Of a stretch of DNA of 58,906 bases, positions 33,072 through 40,930 are shown piece by piece. Both the position numbers and the translations under genes were made by a program. The DNA is taken from assembly GCF_030812855.1 (NCBI RefSeq), contig NZ_JAUSTK010000032.1, forward strand, positions 1 through 58,906, written 5' to 3'. The first letter of the stretch is position 1; each line of letters starts with the position of its first letter. The notes under the pieces were generated by a model. The model worked only from the letters and a program-made list of their open reading frames with translations. It was not told where the DNA came from and did no database searches. The stretch comes from Paenibacillus wynnii. Lineage in GTDB: Bacteria; Bacillota; Bacilli; Paenibacillales; Paenibacillaceae.

Positions 33072-33080
33072 TGATATAAT
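33072..33080 (+). promoter_or_regulatory. Extended -10 promoter of the ABC-F gene
   Basis: TGATATAAT is a perfect extended -10, 37 bases upstream of the start codon. No good -35 is seen. Confidence 0.55.
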
Positions 33081-33117
33081 TGTTCGGAACCCTAAGTGAA
33101 AAGGATGGTAATGCTTA

Positions 33118-34743
33118 ATGATTAGTACAAGCGGCGTAACACTCCGCTACGGAAAACGCGCACTTTTTGAGGATGTAAATATAAAATTTACCCCTGGTAA
33201 CTGTTATGGTCTGATCGGTGCCAATGGTGCTGGCAAATCAACCTTTCTGAAAATTTTGTCCGGTGAGCTTGAGAGCAACTCCGGCGATGTTCACATTACA
33301 CCCGGCGAACGCCTGGCTGTATTGAAGCAGAATCATTACGAGTATGATGAGTATCCTGTGCTGGAGACCGTTATTATGGGTCACGCACGTCTCTACGAAA
33401 TCATGAAAGAAAAGGATTCGCTATATGCCAAGACCGACTTCACAGAGGCTGATGGCCTTCGTGCCGGTGAGTTGGAAGGCGAATTCGCAGAATTGAACGG
33501 CTGGGATGCTGAACCGGATGCAGGAGCTATGCTTATTGGTCTGGGAATCCCGCGTGAAATGCATGATAAGAATATGGCAGAGCTTAGCGGCAACGAAAAG
33601 GTACGGGTATTGCTTGCTCAAGCCCTATTCGGTCGTCCGAATAACCTGCTGCTGGATGAGCCTACCAACCATTTGGATTTGGAATCCATTGGCTGGCTTG
33701 AGAATTTCCTCATGGACTATGAAGGTACCGTTATTGTCGTATCCCATGACCGTCACTTTCTGAATAAGGTATGTACGCATATCGCGGATATTGATTTTGG
33801 TAAAATTCAGATGTACGTAGGTAACTACGATTTCTGGTATGAATCCAGTCAGTTGGCGCAAGCCTTGCAGCGTGATTCGAACAAGAAGAAGGAAGATAAG
33901 ATGAAGGAGCTTCAGGCGTTTATTCAACGCTTCTCGGCGAATGCTTCCAAGTCCAAACAGGCCACTTCACGTAAGAAGCAGCTGGAAAAAATTACGCTCG
34001 ATGACATTCGTCCTTCGAACCGTAAATATCCGTTCCTTAACTTTAAGCCTGAGCGTGAAGCCGGCAAGCAACTGCTGACTATTAGCGGACTGTCCAAGAC
34101 GATAGAAGGCGAGAACGTGCTGGATGAAGTTAGCTTCGTGGTTAATAAAGGCGACAAAATTGCCTTCGTAGGCCCGAACTCTCTGCCTAAGTCCTTGTTG
34201 TTTGATGTACTTATGGGTGATAAGGAAGCGGATAGCGGAGAATATGCGTGGGGCGTAACAACAACTCAAGCCTATTTCCCAAAAGACAATTCCAGCTATT
34301 TCGACGGTGTGGAAATGAATCTGGTAGAATGGCTGCGCCAATACTCCAAGGATCAGGATGAGACTTTCCTGCGTGGTTTCTTGGGACGTATGTTATTTGC
34401 CGGAGAAGAAGCATTGAAGAAAGCGAGCGTACTGTCCGGTGGTGAGAAGGTTCGTTGTATGCTGGCCAAAATGATGTTGAACGGTGCAAACGTACTGATC
34501 TTTGATGAGCCGACGAATCACTTGGATCTGGAATCCATTACGGCGCTTAACAACGGCCTGATTGATTTCGACGGTACGATTCTGTTCACTTCACATGACC
34601 ATCAGTTCATCCAAACCATTGCAAACCGTATTATTGAGATTACACCGGCAGGTGTGATTGACCGGTCTATGGCTTATGATGAGTACCTGGAAAGCCCTGA
34701 AGTGAAGGAACTGCGCCAGCGTATGTATCCTGTAGAAGTATAA
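33118..34743 (+). CDS. ABC-F family ATPase (YkpA/YbiT type)
   Basis: This 541-residue soluble protein has two ABC domains joined by a charged helical linker (about 245-290) and no transmembrane segments. Domain 1 has Walker A GANGAGKST (from residue 34), signature LSGNEKVR and Walker B LLLDEPTNHLD. Domain 2 has signature LSGGEKVR and LIFDEPTNHLD, but its Walker A reads GPNSLPKS (352-359), losing two glycines. ABC-F proteins act on the ribosome in translation control or antibiotic protection; the YkpA branch is generally not a resistance factor. ATG 33118 follows AAGGATGG. Confidence 0.92.
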   Translation: MISTSGVTLRYGKRALFEDVNIKFTPGNCYGLIGANGAGKSTFLKILSGELESNSGDVHITPGERLAVLKQNHYEYDEYPVLETVIMGHARLYEIMKEKDSLYAKTDFTEADGLRAGELEGEFAELNGWDAEPDAGAMLIGLGIPREMHDKNMAELSGNEKVRVLLAQALFGRPNNLLLDEPTNHLDLESIGWLENFLMDYEGTVIVVSHDRHFLNKVCTHIADIDFGKIQMYVGNYDFWYESSQLAQALQRDSNKKKEDKMKELQAFIQRFSANASKSKQATSRKKQLEKITLDDIRPSNRKYPFLNFKPEREAGKQLLTISGLSKTIEGENVLDEVSFVVNKGDKIAFVGPNSLPKSLLFDVLMGDKEADSGEYAWGVTTTQAYFPKDNSSYFDGVEMNLVEWLRQYSKDQDETFLRGFLGRMLFAGEEALKKASVLSGGEKVRCMLAKMMLNGANVLIFDEPTNHLDLESITALNNGLIDFDGTILFTSHDHQFIQTIANRIIEITPAGVIDRSMAYDEYLESPEVKELRQRMYPVEV

Positions 34744-34773
34744 TCTTCCATCTATAGTGGAGGATGTCATAAT

Positions 34774-34813
34774 AGCAGCAGTCTAATCCTAAGGGAAAGG
34801 CCTGCTGCTTTTT
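34774..34813 (+). terminator. Terminator of the ABC-F gene
   Basis: AGCAGCAG pairs with CTGCTGCT, followed by a T-run. Confidence 0.75.
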
Positions 34814-34880
34814 GATTTATCGTTAGCATTGGAAGCATACGGTCCTATAAGAACGGCACAAGCCGTTTCCTCATATATAG

Positions 34881-34924
34881 AAAAACAGCTGCGTTCTCCC
34901 ATAAGGGATTACGCAGCTGTTTAT
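34881..34924. terminator. Bidirectional terminator before the 60-residue gene's 3' end
   Basis: AACAGCTGCGT pairs with ACGCAGCTGTT, flanked by an A-run on the left and TTT on the right. Confidence 0.8.
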
Positions 34925-34962
34925 TCTAATCATCCGTGATTCCGCAGGGGAGTCAAGCTTGC

Positions 34963-35145
34963 TTATGATCCGCCTGTACGACGGCGCTGATTGTTTGGCT
35001 TTTTGTTGTTTTGGCTTTTTAGCGGTTTTGCAGAACCGGCCTGAAATGATGACCCGGGCTTGAAAGCCTGTTGTTTCTTCTGCTCCAGCTTTTGCTTGAT
35101 AGCTTCTGCCAAATTGATTTTTCCTTTTTCATTACTCTCGCTCAT
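34963..35145 (-). CDS. Small basic hypothetical protein
   Basis: The 60-residue, lysine- and glutamine-rich protein has a helical start (KINLAEAIKQKLEQKKQQ) and a disordered basic tail ending RRRTGGS. ATG 35145 follows a perfect AAGGAGG. The arrangement (own binding site, own terminator) supports a real gene. Nucleic-acid binding would fit the composition but is speculation. Confidence 0.65.
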   Translation of the reverse strand: MSESNEKGKINLAEAIKQKLEQKKQQAFKPGSSFQAGSAKPLKSQNNKKPNNQRRRTGGS

Positions 35146-35245
35146 TGTGATAACCTCCTTCGAAGCAAGTACATAACATTATATTAATGGTTTTTAAATG
35201 CGGCCACAAGGGTAAGAATAATTGAAATAGAGGAGGGGCTAACAA

Positions 35246-36115
35246 TTGGCCGATATTTATGAAGATATACGGAAGGGTGAACGGGGGGCATGGGTAAGTA
35301 TCGCTGCTTATTTGATCCTTTCGAGCCTCAAACTGATCAGTGGATATCTGTTTGCATCAAGCGCATTGCTTGCGGACGGTTTTAACAATTTAACGGATAT
35401 AGTTGCTTCATTAGCCGTGTTGATTGGTTTGCGTATTTCACGGAAGCCGCCGGACTCTGATCATGCCTATGGGCATTTTCGAGCAGAGACGGTTGCAGCA
35501 TTGGTGGCTTCTTTTATCATGGCGATGGTTGGGATACAAGTCATTGTAGAGGCCGTACGTTCTCTCTTCGAAGGAGCGAAGGCAACGCCGCAATTGTGGT
35601 CGGCGGGTGTTGCTCTGGTCTGTGCAGTCGCTATGTTTGGGGTGTACATATACAACAAGAGACTCGCACAACAGATTGATAACAATGCTCTTATGGCAGC
35701 TGCCAAGGATAACTTTTCCGATGCCATGGTTAGTGTAGGCGCTGCAGTAGGGATTGTGGGTGCACAGTTTGGACTGCCTTGGATGGATTCAGCGGCCGCT
35801 ATTGCGGTCGGGCTTTTGATTTCCAAAACAGCTTGGGATATTTTCCGGGATTCAACCTACCGTCTGACCGATGGATTTGATGAGGATCGTCTGATGGACT
35901 TACGCAGTACCATTGCCCGTACGCCGGGGGTAGAAGGAATTAAGGATCTGAAGGCGCGTGTGCATGGAAATCATGTTTTGGTCGATGTTGTAATAGAAGT
36001 GAATGCTGAGCTCACAGTTATGGAAGGACACCACATTAGTGATTCGATTGAAGAGCGAATGCAGAAAATGCACAATATTATGAATATTCAGGTGCATGTC
36101 GAACCCAAGGCATAA
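35246..36115 (+). CDS. mneS: Cation diffusion facilitator, manganese exporter MneS/YeaB type
   Basis: This 289-residue CDF transporter has six helices and a C-terminal cytoplasmic domain. Its metal-site segments read ALLADGFNNLTDIVAS and AAAKDNFSDAMVS, the Asn/Asp-Asp pattern of Mn-type CDFs rather than the His-Asp of zinc exporters. PPDSDHAYGHFRAETVAALV between helices 2 and 3 is diagnostic for the family. It resembles B. subtilis YeaB (MneS), which exports manganese. The start is TTG 35246, placed by AGGAGGGG seven bases upstream. Confidence 0.88.
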   Translation: MADIYEDIRKGERGAWVSIAAYLILSSLKLISGYLFASSALLADGFNNLTDIVASLAVLIGLRISRKPPDSDHAYGHFRAETVAALVASFIMAMVGIQVIVEAVRSLFEGAKATPQLWSAGVALVCAVAMFGVYIYNKRLAQQIDNNALMAAAKDNFSDAMVSVGAAVGIVGAQFGLPWMDSAAAIAVGLLISKTAWDIFRDSTYRLTDGFDEDRLMDLRSTIARTPGVEGIKDLKARVHGNHVLVDVVIEVNAELTVMEGHHISDSIEERMQKMHNIMNIQVHVEPKA

Positions 36116-36334
36116 TTAAAGACAGAGTAAAAGGCTCCTAATAGAATGTAAAATCTGCAAATATGAAGGAGAAATCAAGACTATAGACCTGTGTCTTACC
36201 ATAAAGTGGAATTGTTATTTGTGAAATTTGGAGCATGTTCGCAGCTCCGGGTAAGCCTATAATGAGGGCAGAAAGCAACAAGCGTAGCGCGCACCTTTGT
36301 TGAATTTCTCATTAATGCTATTCGGGGGAACCGT

Positions 36335-37393
36335 ATGATCCAATCGCATAAGAAGCTTAAAGCCTCATTGTTGGTCTCGGCCGTTCTTGTCGTATCTTTG
36401 GGAGTGGTCAGTCCTGGGTCGAGCGCTGCCGCTTCAACCTCTTCCGGTATTTCGGTTACGGCTTCTGCCGTACAGACAGCTCTTATTCAGTCCAGCGTTC
36501 GGCTTCGAACCGCTCCTTCTACAAGCAGCAGCGTTTTGTCTTACTTGAGTAAGGGTGATGTTGTAACGATTCTGGGGAAAGCTAATGATTACTTTTATAA
36601 GGTGCGTAACGCGGACGGAGAGGTTGGCTACACCAGCTCGGGTGCTCAATATATTAGCTTGATTCCCGTGCCAGTAACTTCTACCCTACAGACAGCTCTC
36701 ATTCAGTCTAGTGTTCGGCTTCGAACCGCTCCTTCTACAAGCAGCAGCGTTTTGTCTTACTTAAGTAAGGGCGATGTTGTAACGATACTGGAGAAGACGA
36801 ATGATTACTTTTATAAGGTCCGCACCGCGGGCGGTGAAGTGGGCTATTCCAGCTCTATGGACCAGTATATCCGGTTAATTCCTGTTAATGATGAAGTTCC
36901 AGGAACCATCCCCCCACAACCTGCACCTCCTGTACCTGAAGCTCCTTCCAGTGCAAAGGTTATAGAGGATGTTATCAGTGCCGGGATGAAATATCTTGGG
37001 ACCCCATATGAATTCGGTTCTAGCCGCAGTAACACAGATACTTTTGACTGCTCCGATTTTATCCGACAGATGTTTCTAGATGGTAACCGTTTGTCGCTGC
37101 CTTTTGATTCCCGTCAACAGGGAGAATGGATCAAGGGAAACAGCAGGGCAGTTAATGACATTTCCAGCCTGAAACGCGGAGATTTGATGTTTTTTATGAG
37201 CTATAAAGGCAGTTCGGCTTCTGCTTATGCAGGAGTTGACAAGTCGGTGGAGAGAATTACCCATGTAGCCCTTTACCTGGGAGACGGACAGATTTTGCAT
37301 ACGTATTCTGTTAATTCCGGTGGAGTAAAGGTGGACAAGTTAAGCGCTTCTTGGATGAACCGCTTCCTGTACGGAGGCTCAGTTATCCATTAA
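36335..37393 (+). CDS. Secreted cell wall hydrolase: two SH3 domains plus NlpC/P60
   Basis: This 352-residue protein has a signal peptide (to about residue 35), two nearly identical SH3b domains (about 45-110 and 117-182), a Pro-rich linker (PPQPAPPVPEAP) and a C-terminal NlpC/P60 endopeptidase. The catalytic Cys lies in TFDCSDFIRQ and the His in ITHVALYLGDG. It should bind peptidoglycan through the SH3b modules and cut stem peptides. No ydaO/c-di-AMP riboswitch was recognised in the 219-base leader. ATG 36335 follows GGGGGAA. Confidence 0.93.
   Translation: MIQSHKKLKASLLVSAVLVVSLGVVSPGSSAAASTSSGISVTASAVQTALIQSSVRLRTAPSTSSSVLSYLSKGDVVTILGKANDYFYKVRNADGEVGYTSSGAQYISLIPVPVTSTLQTALIQSSVRLRTAPSTSSSVLSYLSKGDVVTILEKTNDYFYKVRTAGGEVGYSSSMDQYIRLIPVNDEVPGTIPPQPAPPVPEAPSSAKVIEDVISAGMKYLGTPYEFGSSRSNTDTFDCSDFIRQMFLDGNRLSLPFDSRQQGEWIKGNSRAVNDISSLKRGDLMFFMSYKGSSASAYAGVDKSVERITHVALYLGDGQILHTYSVNSGGVKVDKLSASWMNRFLYGGSVIH
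36473..36860 (+). repeat. 216-bp internal coding duplication (SH3 repeats)
   Basis: The DNA starting CAGACAGCTCTTATTCAG at 36473 recurs at 36689 with few substitutions, exactly 216 bases (72 codons) apart. The middle of the unit is almost unchanged, so the duplication is recent or kept homogeneous by conversion. Confidence 0.9.
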
Positions 37394-37460
37394 GATATAG
37401 GGTATTAGAAGCGGAGCATTACCAGTTTGTGACGGGTGAATTACAAATAACGGGCCATTA

Positions 37461-37506
37461 AAAAGGTTATTCCTTAGCAGGATTTTCTGCATAAGGGATA
37501 ACCTTT
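37461..37506. terminator. Hairpin after the NlpC/P60 gene
   Basis: AAAAGGTTATTCC pairs with GGGATAACCTTT. It ends transcription of the hydrolase and overlaps the 3' end of the remnant reading frame on the minus strand. Confidence 0.65.
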
Positions 37507-37656
37507 CCTGTTTCCATGAGTATAAATCTCTCTCCACTCGTTGCCCCATTGATCAGTGATTACGGCTCCAGTAGTGTCTAGGACTTGTGCTCCCAGAAGG
37601 GCAACAGGAAAGCCATCCGTTGAGAAGTAGAAAGGAGTTACTCTTGTAAGTATGAT
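37474..37656 (-). pseudogene. Gene remnant without start codon
   Basis: On the minus strand, a frame open from a stop near 37660 to TAA at 37476 reads like true protein: it includes TRVTPFYFSTDGFPVALLGA, QVLDTTGAVITD and QWGNEWREIYTHG. There is no ATG, GTG or TTG at a sensible position and no ribosome binding site. I take it as the 3' remnant of a lost gene. The family is not recognised. Confidence 0.4.
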
Positions 37657-37768
37657 TTGCGAAATTTACATTATTTTTGGGAATCCATGACAACGGGGGA
37701 AAAAAGACCTATACTTTCTGCATAACAAGTGTTGGAGCAGAATAGAAAAGAAGGGAGGAAGCCCTAAG

Positions 37769-37873
37769 CTGAAGAGTTATGATCCTTCAGATAAAGACAT
37801 AAGCTACAGTTACATAGATCTGCCCTTGCGACCGGTAAAGAGCGAGATTACAAACAGGACGAGGAAAATATAG
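37769..37873 (+). CDS. Possible 34-residue protein with CTG start
   Basis: AAGGGAGG (37751-37758) is followed ten bases later by CTG and a frame reading KSYDPSDKDISYSYIDLPLR before TAG at 37873. CTG is a rare start, so this may equally be the end of a decayed gene, since the frame stays open back to 37691. Nothing else was found between 37660 and the next gene except a SigB-like promoter. Confidence 0.2.
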   Translation: MKSYDPSDKDISYSYIDLPLRPVKSEITNRTRKI

Positions 37874-37899
37874 AATAGTATGTTTGCGATGTATTGATT

Positions 37900-37922
37900 G
37901 TTTAAACGAGCCTTTTGGGTTT
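37900..37922 (+). promoter_or_regulatory. Candidate SigB promoter upstream of the stress island
   Basis: GTTTAA (37900-37905) and GGGTTT (37917-37922) resemble the SigB elements GTTTAA and GGGTAT, with slightly short spacing (11 bases). It lies about 125 bases upstream of the YtxG-like gene. Confidence 0.4.
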
Positions 37923-38047
37923 GAAACATTCACTTCAGAGCGGCTTCGGGAGTCGTAGGAGGTTTTGTTTCGGCCTATTATAGAAGGGGTAACTATGCAA
38001 TATTAAGGCCAGTAAAGCCGTCATAAATGATTGGAAGGGGTATGTAT

Positions 38048-38554
38048 ATGATTATTGAACTAAGCGTTGCTCTGGTTGCTGTAGCTTTTGCTATTCTCGT
38101 TTTCTTTTTAATTAAAACCTTAAAATCAGCGAAGGATTCCCTCGACAAAGTAAGTCAAACTCTGCAGGAAGTTCAGAAGACCATAGATGAACTTACGTAT
38201 GAAGTGAAGACCACTGTAAGACATGCGAATGATATTACTCTGGATGTCCAGGGGAAAATCCAAAAGATAGACCCGATTATGGATTCTGTTAAAAACCTGG
38301 GTGATGTGATGAGTGAACTGACCCTAAGTGTGAAGCAGGTATCGGTGACGGCTATCGAAAAGCTTCGCAAATCGCGAGAGCTAAAGGAAAAGGCCAAAAG
38401 CGCATCCACTGAATCGACACCTGTGACGCCTGCTGAAGAGCGTACAGTAAAGACCTATGATACCGTGTATACGAAAAACGATTCGGGAAAAATAGGAACC
38501 CTGCTGAAAGCTGTAGATGTAGGCGCTGCTGTTTGGCAAAAATTCCGTCGTTAA
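38048..38554 (+). CDS. DUF948 general stress protein (YtxG-like)
   Basis: About 168 residues. One N-terminal transmembrane helix (residues 4-24) is followed by a long amphipathic helical region typical of DUF948 (SLDKVSQTLQEVQKTIDELT) and a polar tail. B. subtilis YtxG belongs to the SigB regulon. Start ATG 38048 is seven bases after GGAAGGGG; ATG 38042 is an alternative. Its place ahead of a full SigB cluster and a SigB-like promoter support stress control. Confidence 0.82.
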   Translation: MIIELSVALVAVAFAILVFFLIKTLKSAKDSLDKVSQTLQEVQKTIDELTYEVKTTVRHANDITLDVQGKIQKIDPIMDSVKNLGDVMSELTLSVKQVSVTAIEKLRKSRELKEKAKSASTESTPVTPAEERTVKTYDTVYTKNDSGKIGTLLKAVDVGAAVWQKFRR

Positions 38555-38608
38555 TTGTAGGCAAAGTCGCCTAGCGGCGAATGCAGCTTAGAAAGGTGGG
38601 ACCACAAC

Positions 38609-39139
38609 ATGAATGTGTTAATCCTTCTGCTTAGTCTTCTCACTCCTTACTTTGAAAAGCCAGCCCAGCAGGAACCTCTTTCTGCTGCTTACTCCCGCCC
38701 GGCTTCTGCGGTGTTTGCTCTTCAGCATACACAGGCGGTTACTTCATATATAAACCGTTTTGAATCTTTGTCAGATGTGGAGTTGTTTGCTACCGAAGAG
38801 GAGCTGCTTGAGCAAAGGGGCTTACCTTTGGATATCAAGAAGGATCCTTGGCAGGGCTGCTTGGAGTATCAATACGAAGAGTTGTCCGCCGGGATCTGTG
38901 AGGGTATAGTGCTCTATGTTCATGTCACTCCTTACCAAGCTCGTGAGCATGTTCTTTCTGTGAACGGCATTGAATTGGATCCGGAAAAAGGGGATATCCA
39001 AGACCTTCTTGGTGCTCCGGACTTCAAGGCTGAGGATGGGGACGTATATATAAGAGGAAGTAATGCTCTTAAAATATATAGGGATCAAGTGTCCGGGGAA
39101 TGGCTCGGAATTGACTTATTTGATGGAAACTCATCCTAA
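38609..39139 (+). CDS. Hypothetical protein in the stress cluster
   Basis: The 176-residue protein begins with a short hydrophobic stretch (MNVLILLLSLLTPYF) that may be a signal or anchor, then two similar alpha/beta segments (LSDVELFATEEELLEQRGLP and GIELDPEKGDIQDLLGAPDF) ending in YQYEELSAGI and YIRGSNALKIY. The repeated pattern recalls SmpA/BLIP-like folds; that is only a suggestion. Clear binding site GAAAGGTGGG. It lies 54 bases after the YtxG-like gene and is probably in the same operon. Confidence 0.65.
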   Translation: MNVLILLLSLLTPYFEKPAQQEPLSAAYSRPASAVFALQHTQAVTSYINRFESLSDVELFATEEELLEQRGLPLDIKKDPWQGCLEYQYEELSAGICEGIVLYVHVTPYQAREHVLSVNGIELDPEKGDIQDLLGAPDFKAEDGDVYIRGSNALKIYRDQVSGEWLGIDLFDGNSS

Positions 39140-39142
39140 CCC

Positions 39143-39168
39143 GTTTCAAAAGGTGTTATTGAGGTTAA
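39143..39168 (+). promoter_or_regulatory. Candidate SigB promoter of the YflT-like gene
   Basis: GTTTCA (39143-39148) and GGTTAA (39163-39168) are 14 bases apart, about 60 bases upstream of the start codon. The -10 is imperfect. Confidence 0.35.
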
Positions 39169-39228
39169 TGAGAGATCAGTTCTGTTTTCCTGCAAATCGT
39201 TCTAAATACTTCTAGGGAGAGTGATCTC

Positions 39229-39576
39229 ATGGATTCAATAGGTGCACAGGTATTTGCAAAAGTGCTCCAGAACAGTGTTCAGGCGATCGAAGAAGTGAAC
39301 CTTCTGCATAACAGCGGGTACAGCAGAGAAAATATCTATGTCATTAGCCACGATCAAGTGCGTGAAGGTCGTATTGTTGATGTTGCAAATACTAATGAGG
39401 TAGGCTTAAAGGAAGAGGGGCTGTTTGGTGCGATTGCCAATATGTTTCGTTCACGAGGTGATGCACTTCGTTTCAAAATCACTTCACTGGGATTCAGTGG
39501 AGCGGAAGCGAACTTCTATGAGAAAGAGCTCGATTCAGGGAAGGTGCTCGTGATCGCCAGAAAACCATCCTTTTAA
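39229..39576 (+). CDS. General stress protein, YflT/GSP17M family
   Basis: This 115-residue soluble protein has the fold pattern of the general-stress-protein-17M domain: SVQAIEEVNLLHNSGYSREN near the start and LGFSGAEANFYEKELDSGKV near the end. B. subtilis yflT is SigB-dependent, and in B. cereus a yflT-like gene sits beside rsbK. ATG 39229 follows AGGGAGAG. A terminator follows, separating it from rsbY. Confidence 0.88.
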   Translation: MDSIGAQVFAKVLQNSVQAIEEVNLLHNSGYSRENIYVISHDQVREGRIVDVANTNEVGLKEEGLFGAIANMFRSRGDALRFKITSLGFSGAEANFYEKELDSGKVLVIARKPSF

Positions 39577-39624
39577 TGTCTCTATGCGTTAATTAAAGAG
39601 GGATGATCCATAGTTTAAGAGTGC

Positions 39625-39662
39625 AACCTCCAGCTCCACTATCCATAGTGGGGCTGGAGGTT
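39625..39662 (+). terminator. Terminator of the YflT-like gene
   Basis: AACCTCCAGCTCCACT pairs with AGTGGGGCTGGAGGTT around a 6-base loop; the T-run is weak. Confidence 0.75.
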
Positions 39663-39754
39663 AATTTGTTGAACATATCCTGTTATGATTACTTCATATA
39701 ACTCATGAAACACAGGATTTACGGTCGGAATACTATTCGTGCGAGGTGAAAGTG

Positions 39755-40930
39755 ATGAGAATTTTAATCGTAGATGACAATCCTACTAACGTAATAATCA
39801 TCCGTGAAATCCTGAAAAAGGAAAACTACAGAAATTTTATAACGGCTTCTTCCGCTAGAGAGATGCTTGACTTGCTTGGTGTCTCAGACAAAGAGGCAGT
39901 TGGGAACCGGACGCGTCCTTCGGGCATCGATCTGATTTTATTGGATATGATGATGCCTGAGATGGACGGGATTGAGGCCTGCCGTGTAGTACAGCAATAT
40001 GAACATTTGAAGGATATTCCCATTATTATGGTAACTGCTGTAGGGGATTCGAAAAAGCTGGCGGAAGCATTGGATGCCGGTGCTGTGGACTATGTAACGA
40101 AGCCGATTAACAAAGTAGAACTTATGGCGAGAATTCGGCTGGCTCTGCGTCTTAAACAGGAAAAGGACTGGCACAAGGAGCGCGACCAGCATATACAGGA
40201 TGAGTTAAAGCTGGCAGCCTTGGTTCAGAACGCAGTGCTAAGCCTGCCGATGGAGGATGAAAACTTTGAGGTACACGCCCTTTTTCAGCCTTCCTTTGAA
40301 CTGGCAGGTGATTTATATGCCTGGTATTCGCTTGGAGACGGGCGGTACGGGGTAGTTCTCCTGGATATGATGGGGCATGGTATATCCTCGTCTCTGTTCT
40401 GTATGTTTATCGCTTCCGTACTTAAGGATACGGTAACCACCTATGTAGAACCGGAGAAGGTTATTCAAGAGTTGAACAGACGGTTCAACCAGCTCTATAT
40501 TGAGAAGCAGCTTGTTCAGTATTACTTCACGGCTATATACCTTGTTATAGACACTCGAATGAAGCGTATTGATTACGTAAATGCAGGCCATCCGCCTGGA
40601 CTATTCTTCGAGGGTGCGGCCAAACGTCCTGTATTGCTGGAGAGCAACTGTCATCCGGTGGGTTTGTTTGATCGTATGGAGATTCAACCTCAAAGCTTAA
40701 CCTATGAGGAGGAAGGACATTTGGCGTTATACACGGATGGACTTCTTGAATTGGTTAAGGGAGAGCATGAGGATCAGCTTGATTTTCTAATTGGACATTT
40801 GAATGCTGTGCATAGCTGGGAGGAAGAAACCATGCGTGATGCCTTCTTCAAAGAAAATGATAATAAGGACCGGGATGACGATAAATGCCTGGTGTGGGTA
40901 TCATTGAAGAAGGGAAAAGATAAGGAATGA
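39755..40930 (+). CDS. rsbY: RsbY-type PP2C phosphatase with receiver domain
   Basis: About 391 residues: an N-terminal receiver (ILIVDDNPTNV; phosphoacceptor Asp64 in LILLDMMMPEMDG) and a C-terminal SpoIIE/PP2C phosphatase (FQPSFELAGDLYAWYSL, VVLLDMMGHGISSSL, YVNAGHPPG, ALYTDGLLEL). In B. cereus RsbY, phosphorylated by RsbK, dephosphorylates RsbV-P and so frees SigB. ATG 39755 follows AGGTG; an in-frame GTG at 39746 is less likely. Its stop overlaps the rsbK start by four bases, indicating coupling. Confidence 0.9.
   Translation: MRILIVDDNPTNVIIIREILKKENYRNFITASSAREMLDLLGVSDKEAVGNRTRPSGIDLILLDMMMPEMDGIEACRVVQQYEHLKDIPIIMVTAVGDSKKLAEALDAGAVDYVTKPINKVELMARIRLALRLKQEKDWHKERDQHIQDELKLAALVQNAVLSLPMEDENFEVHALFQPSFELAGDLYAWYSLGDGRYGVVLLDMMGHGISSSLFCMFIASVLKDTVTTYVEPEKVIQELNRRFNQLYIEKQLVQYYFTAIYLVIDTRMKRIDYVNAGHPPGLFFEGAAKRPVLLESNCHPVGLFDRMEIQPQSLTYEEEGHLALYTDGLLELVKGEHEDQLDFLIGHLNAVHSWEEETMRDAFFKENDNKDRDDDKCLVWVSLKKGKDKE

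Noticed and set aside
36116..36334. ydaO (c-di-AMP) riboswitch ahead of the NlpC/P60 gene
   Set aside because: Such riboswitches are common before wall hydrolases, but the conserved blocks are not present in this leader.
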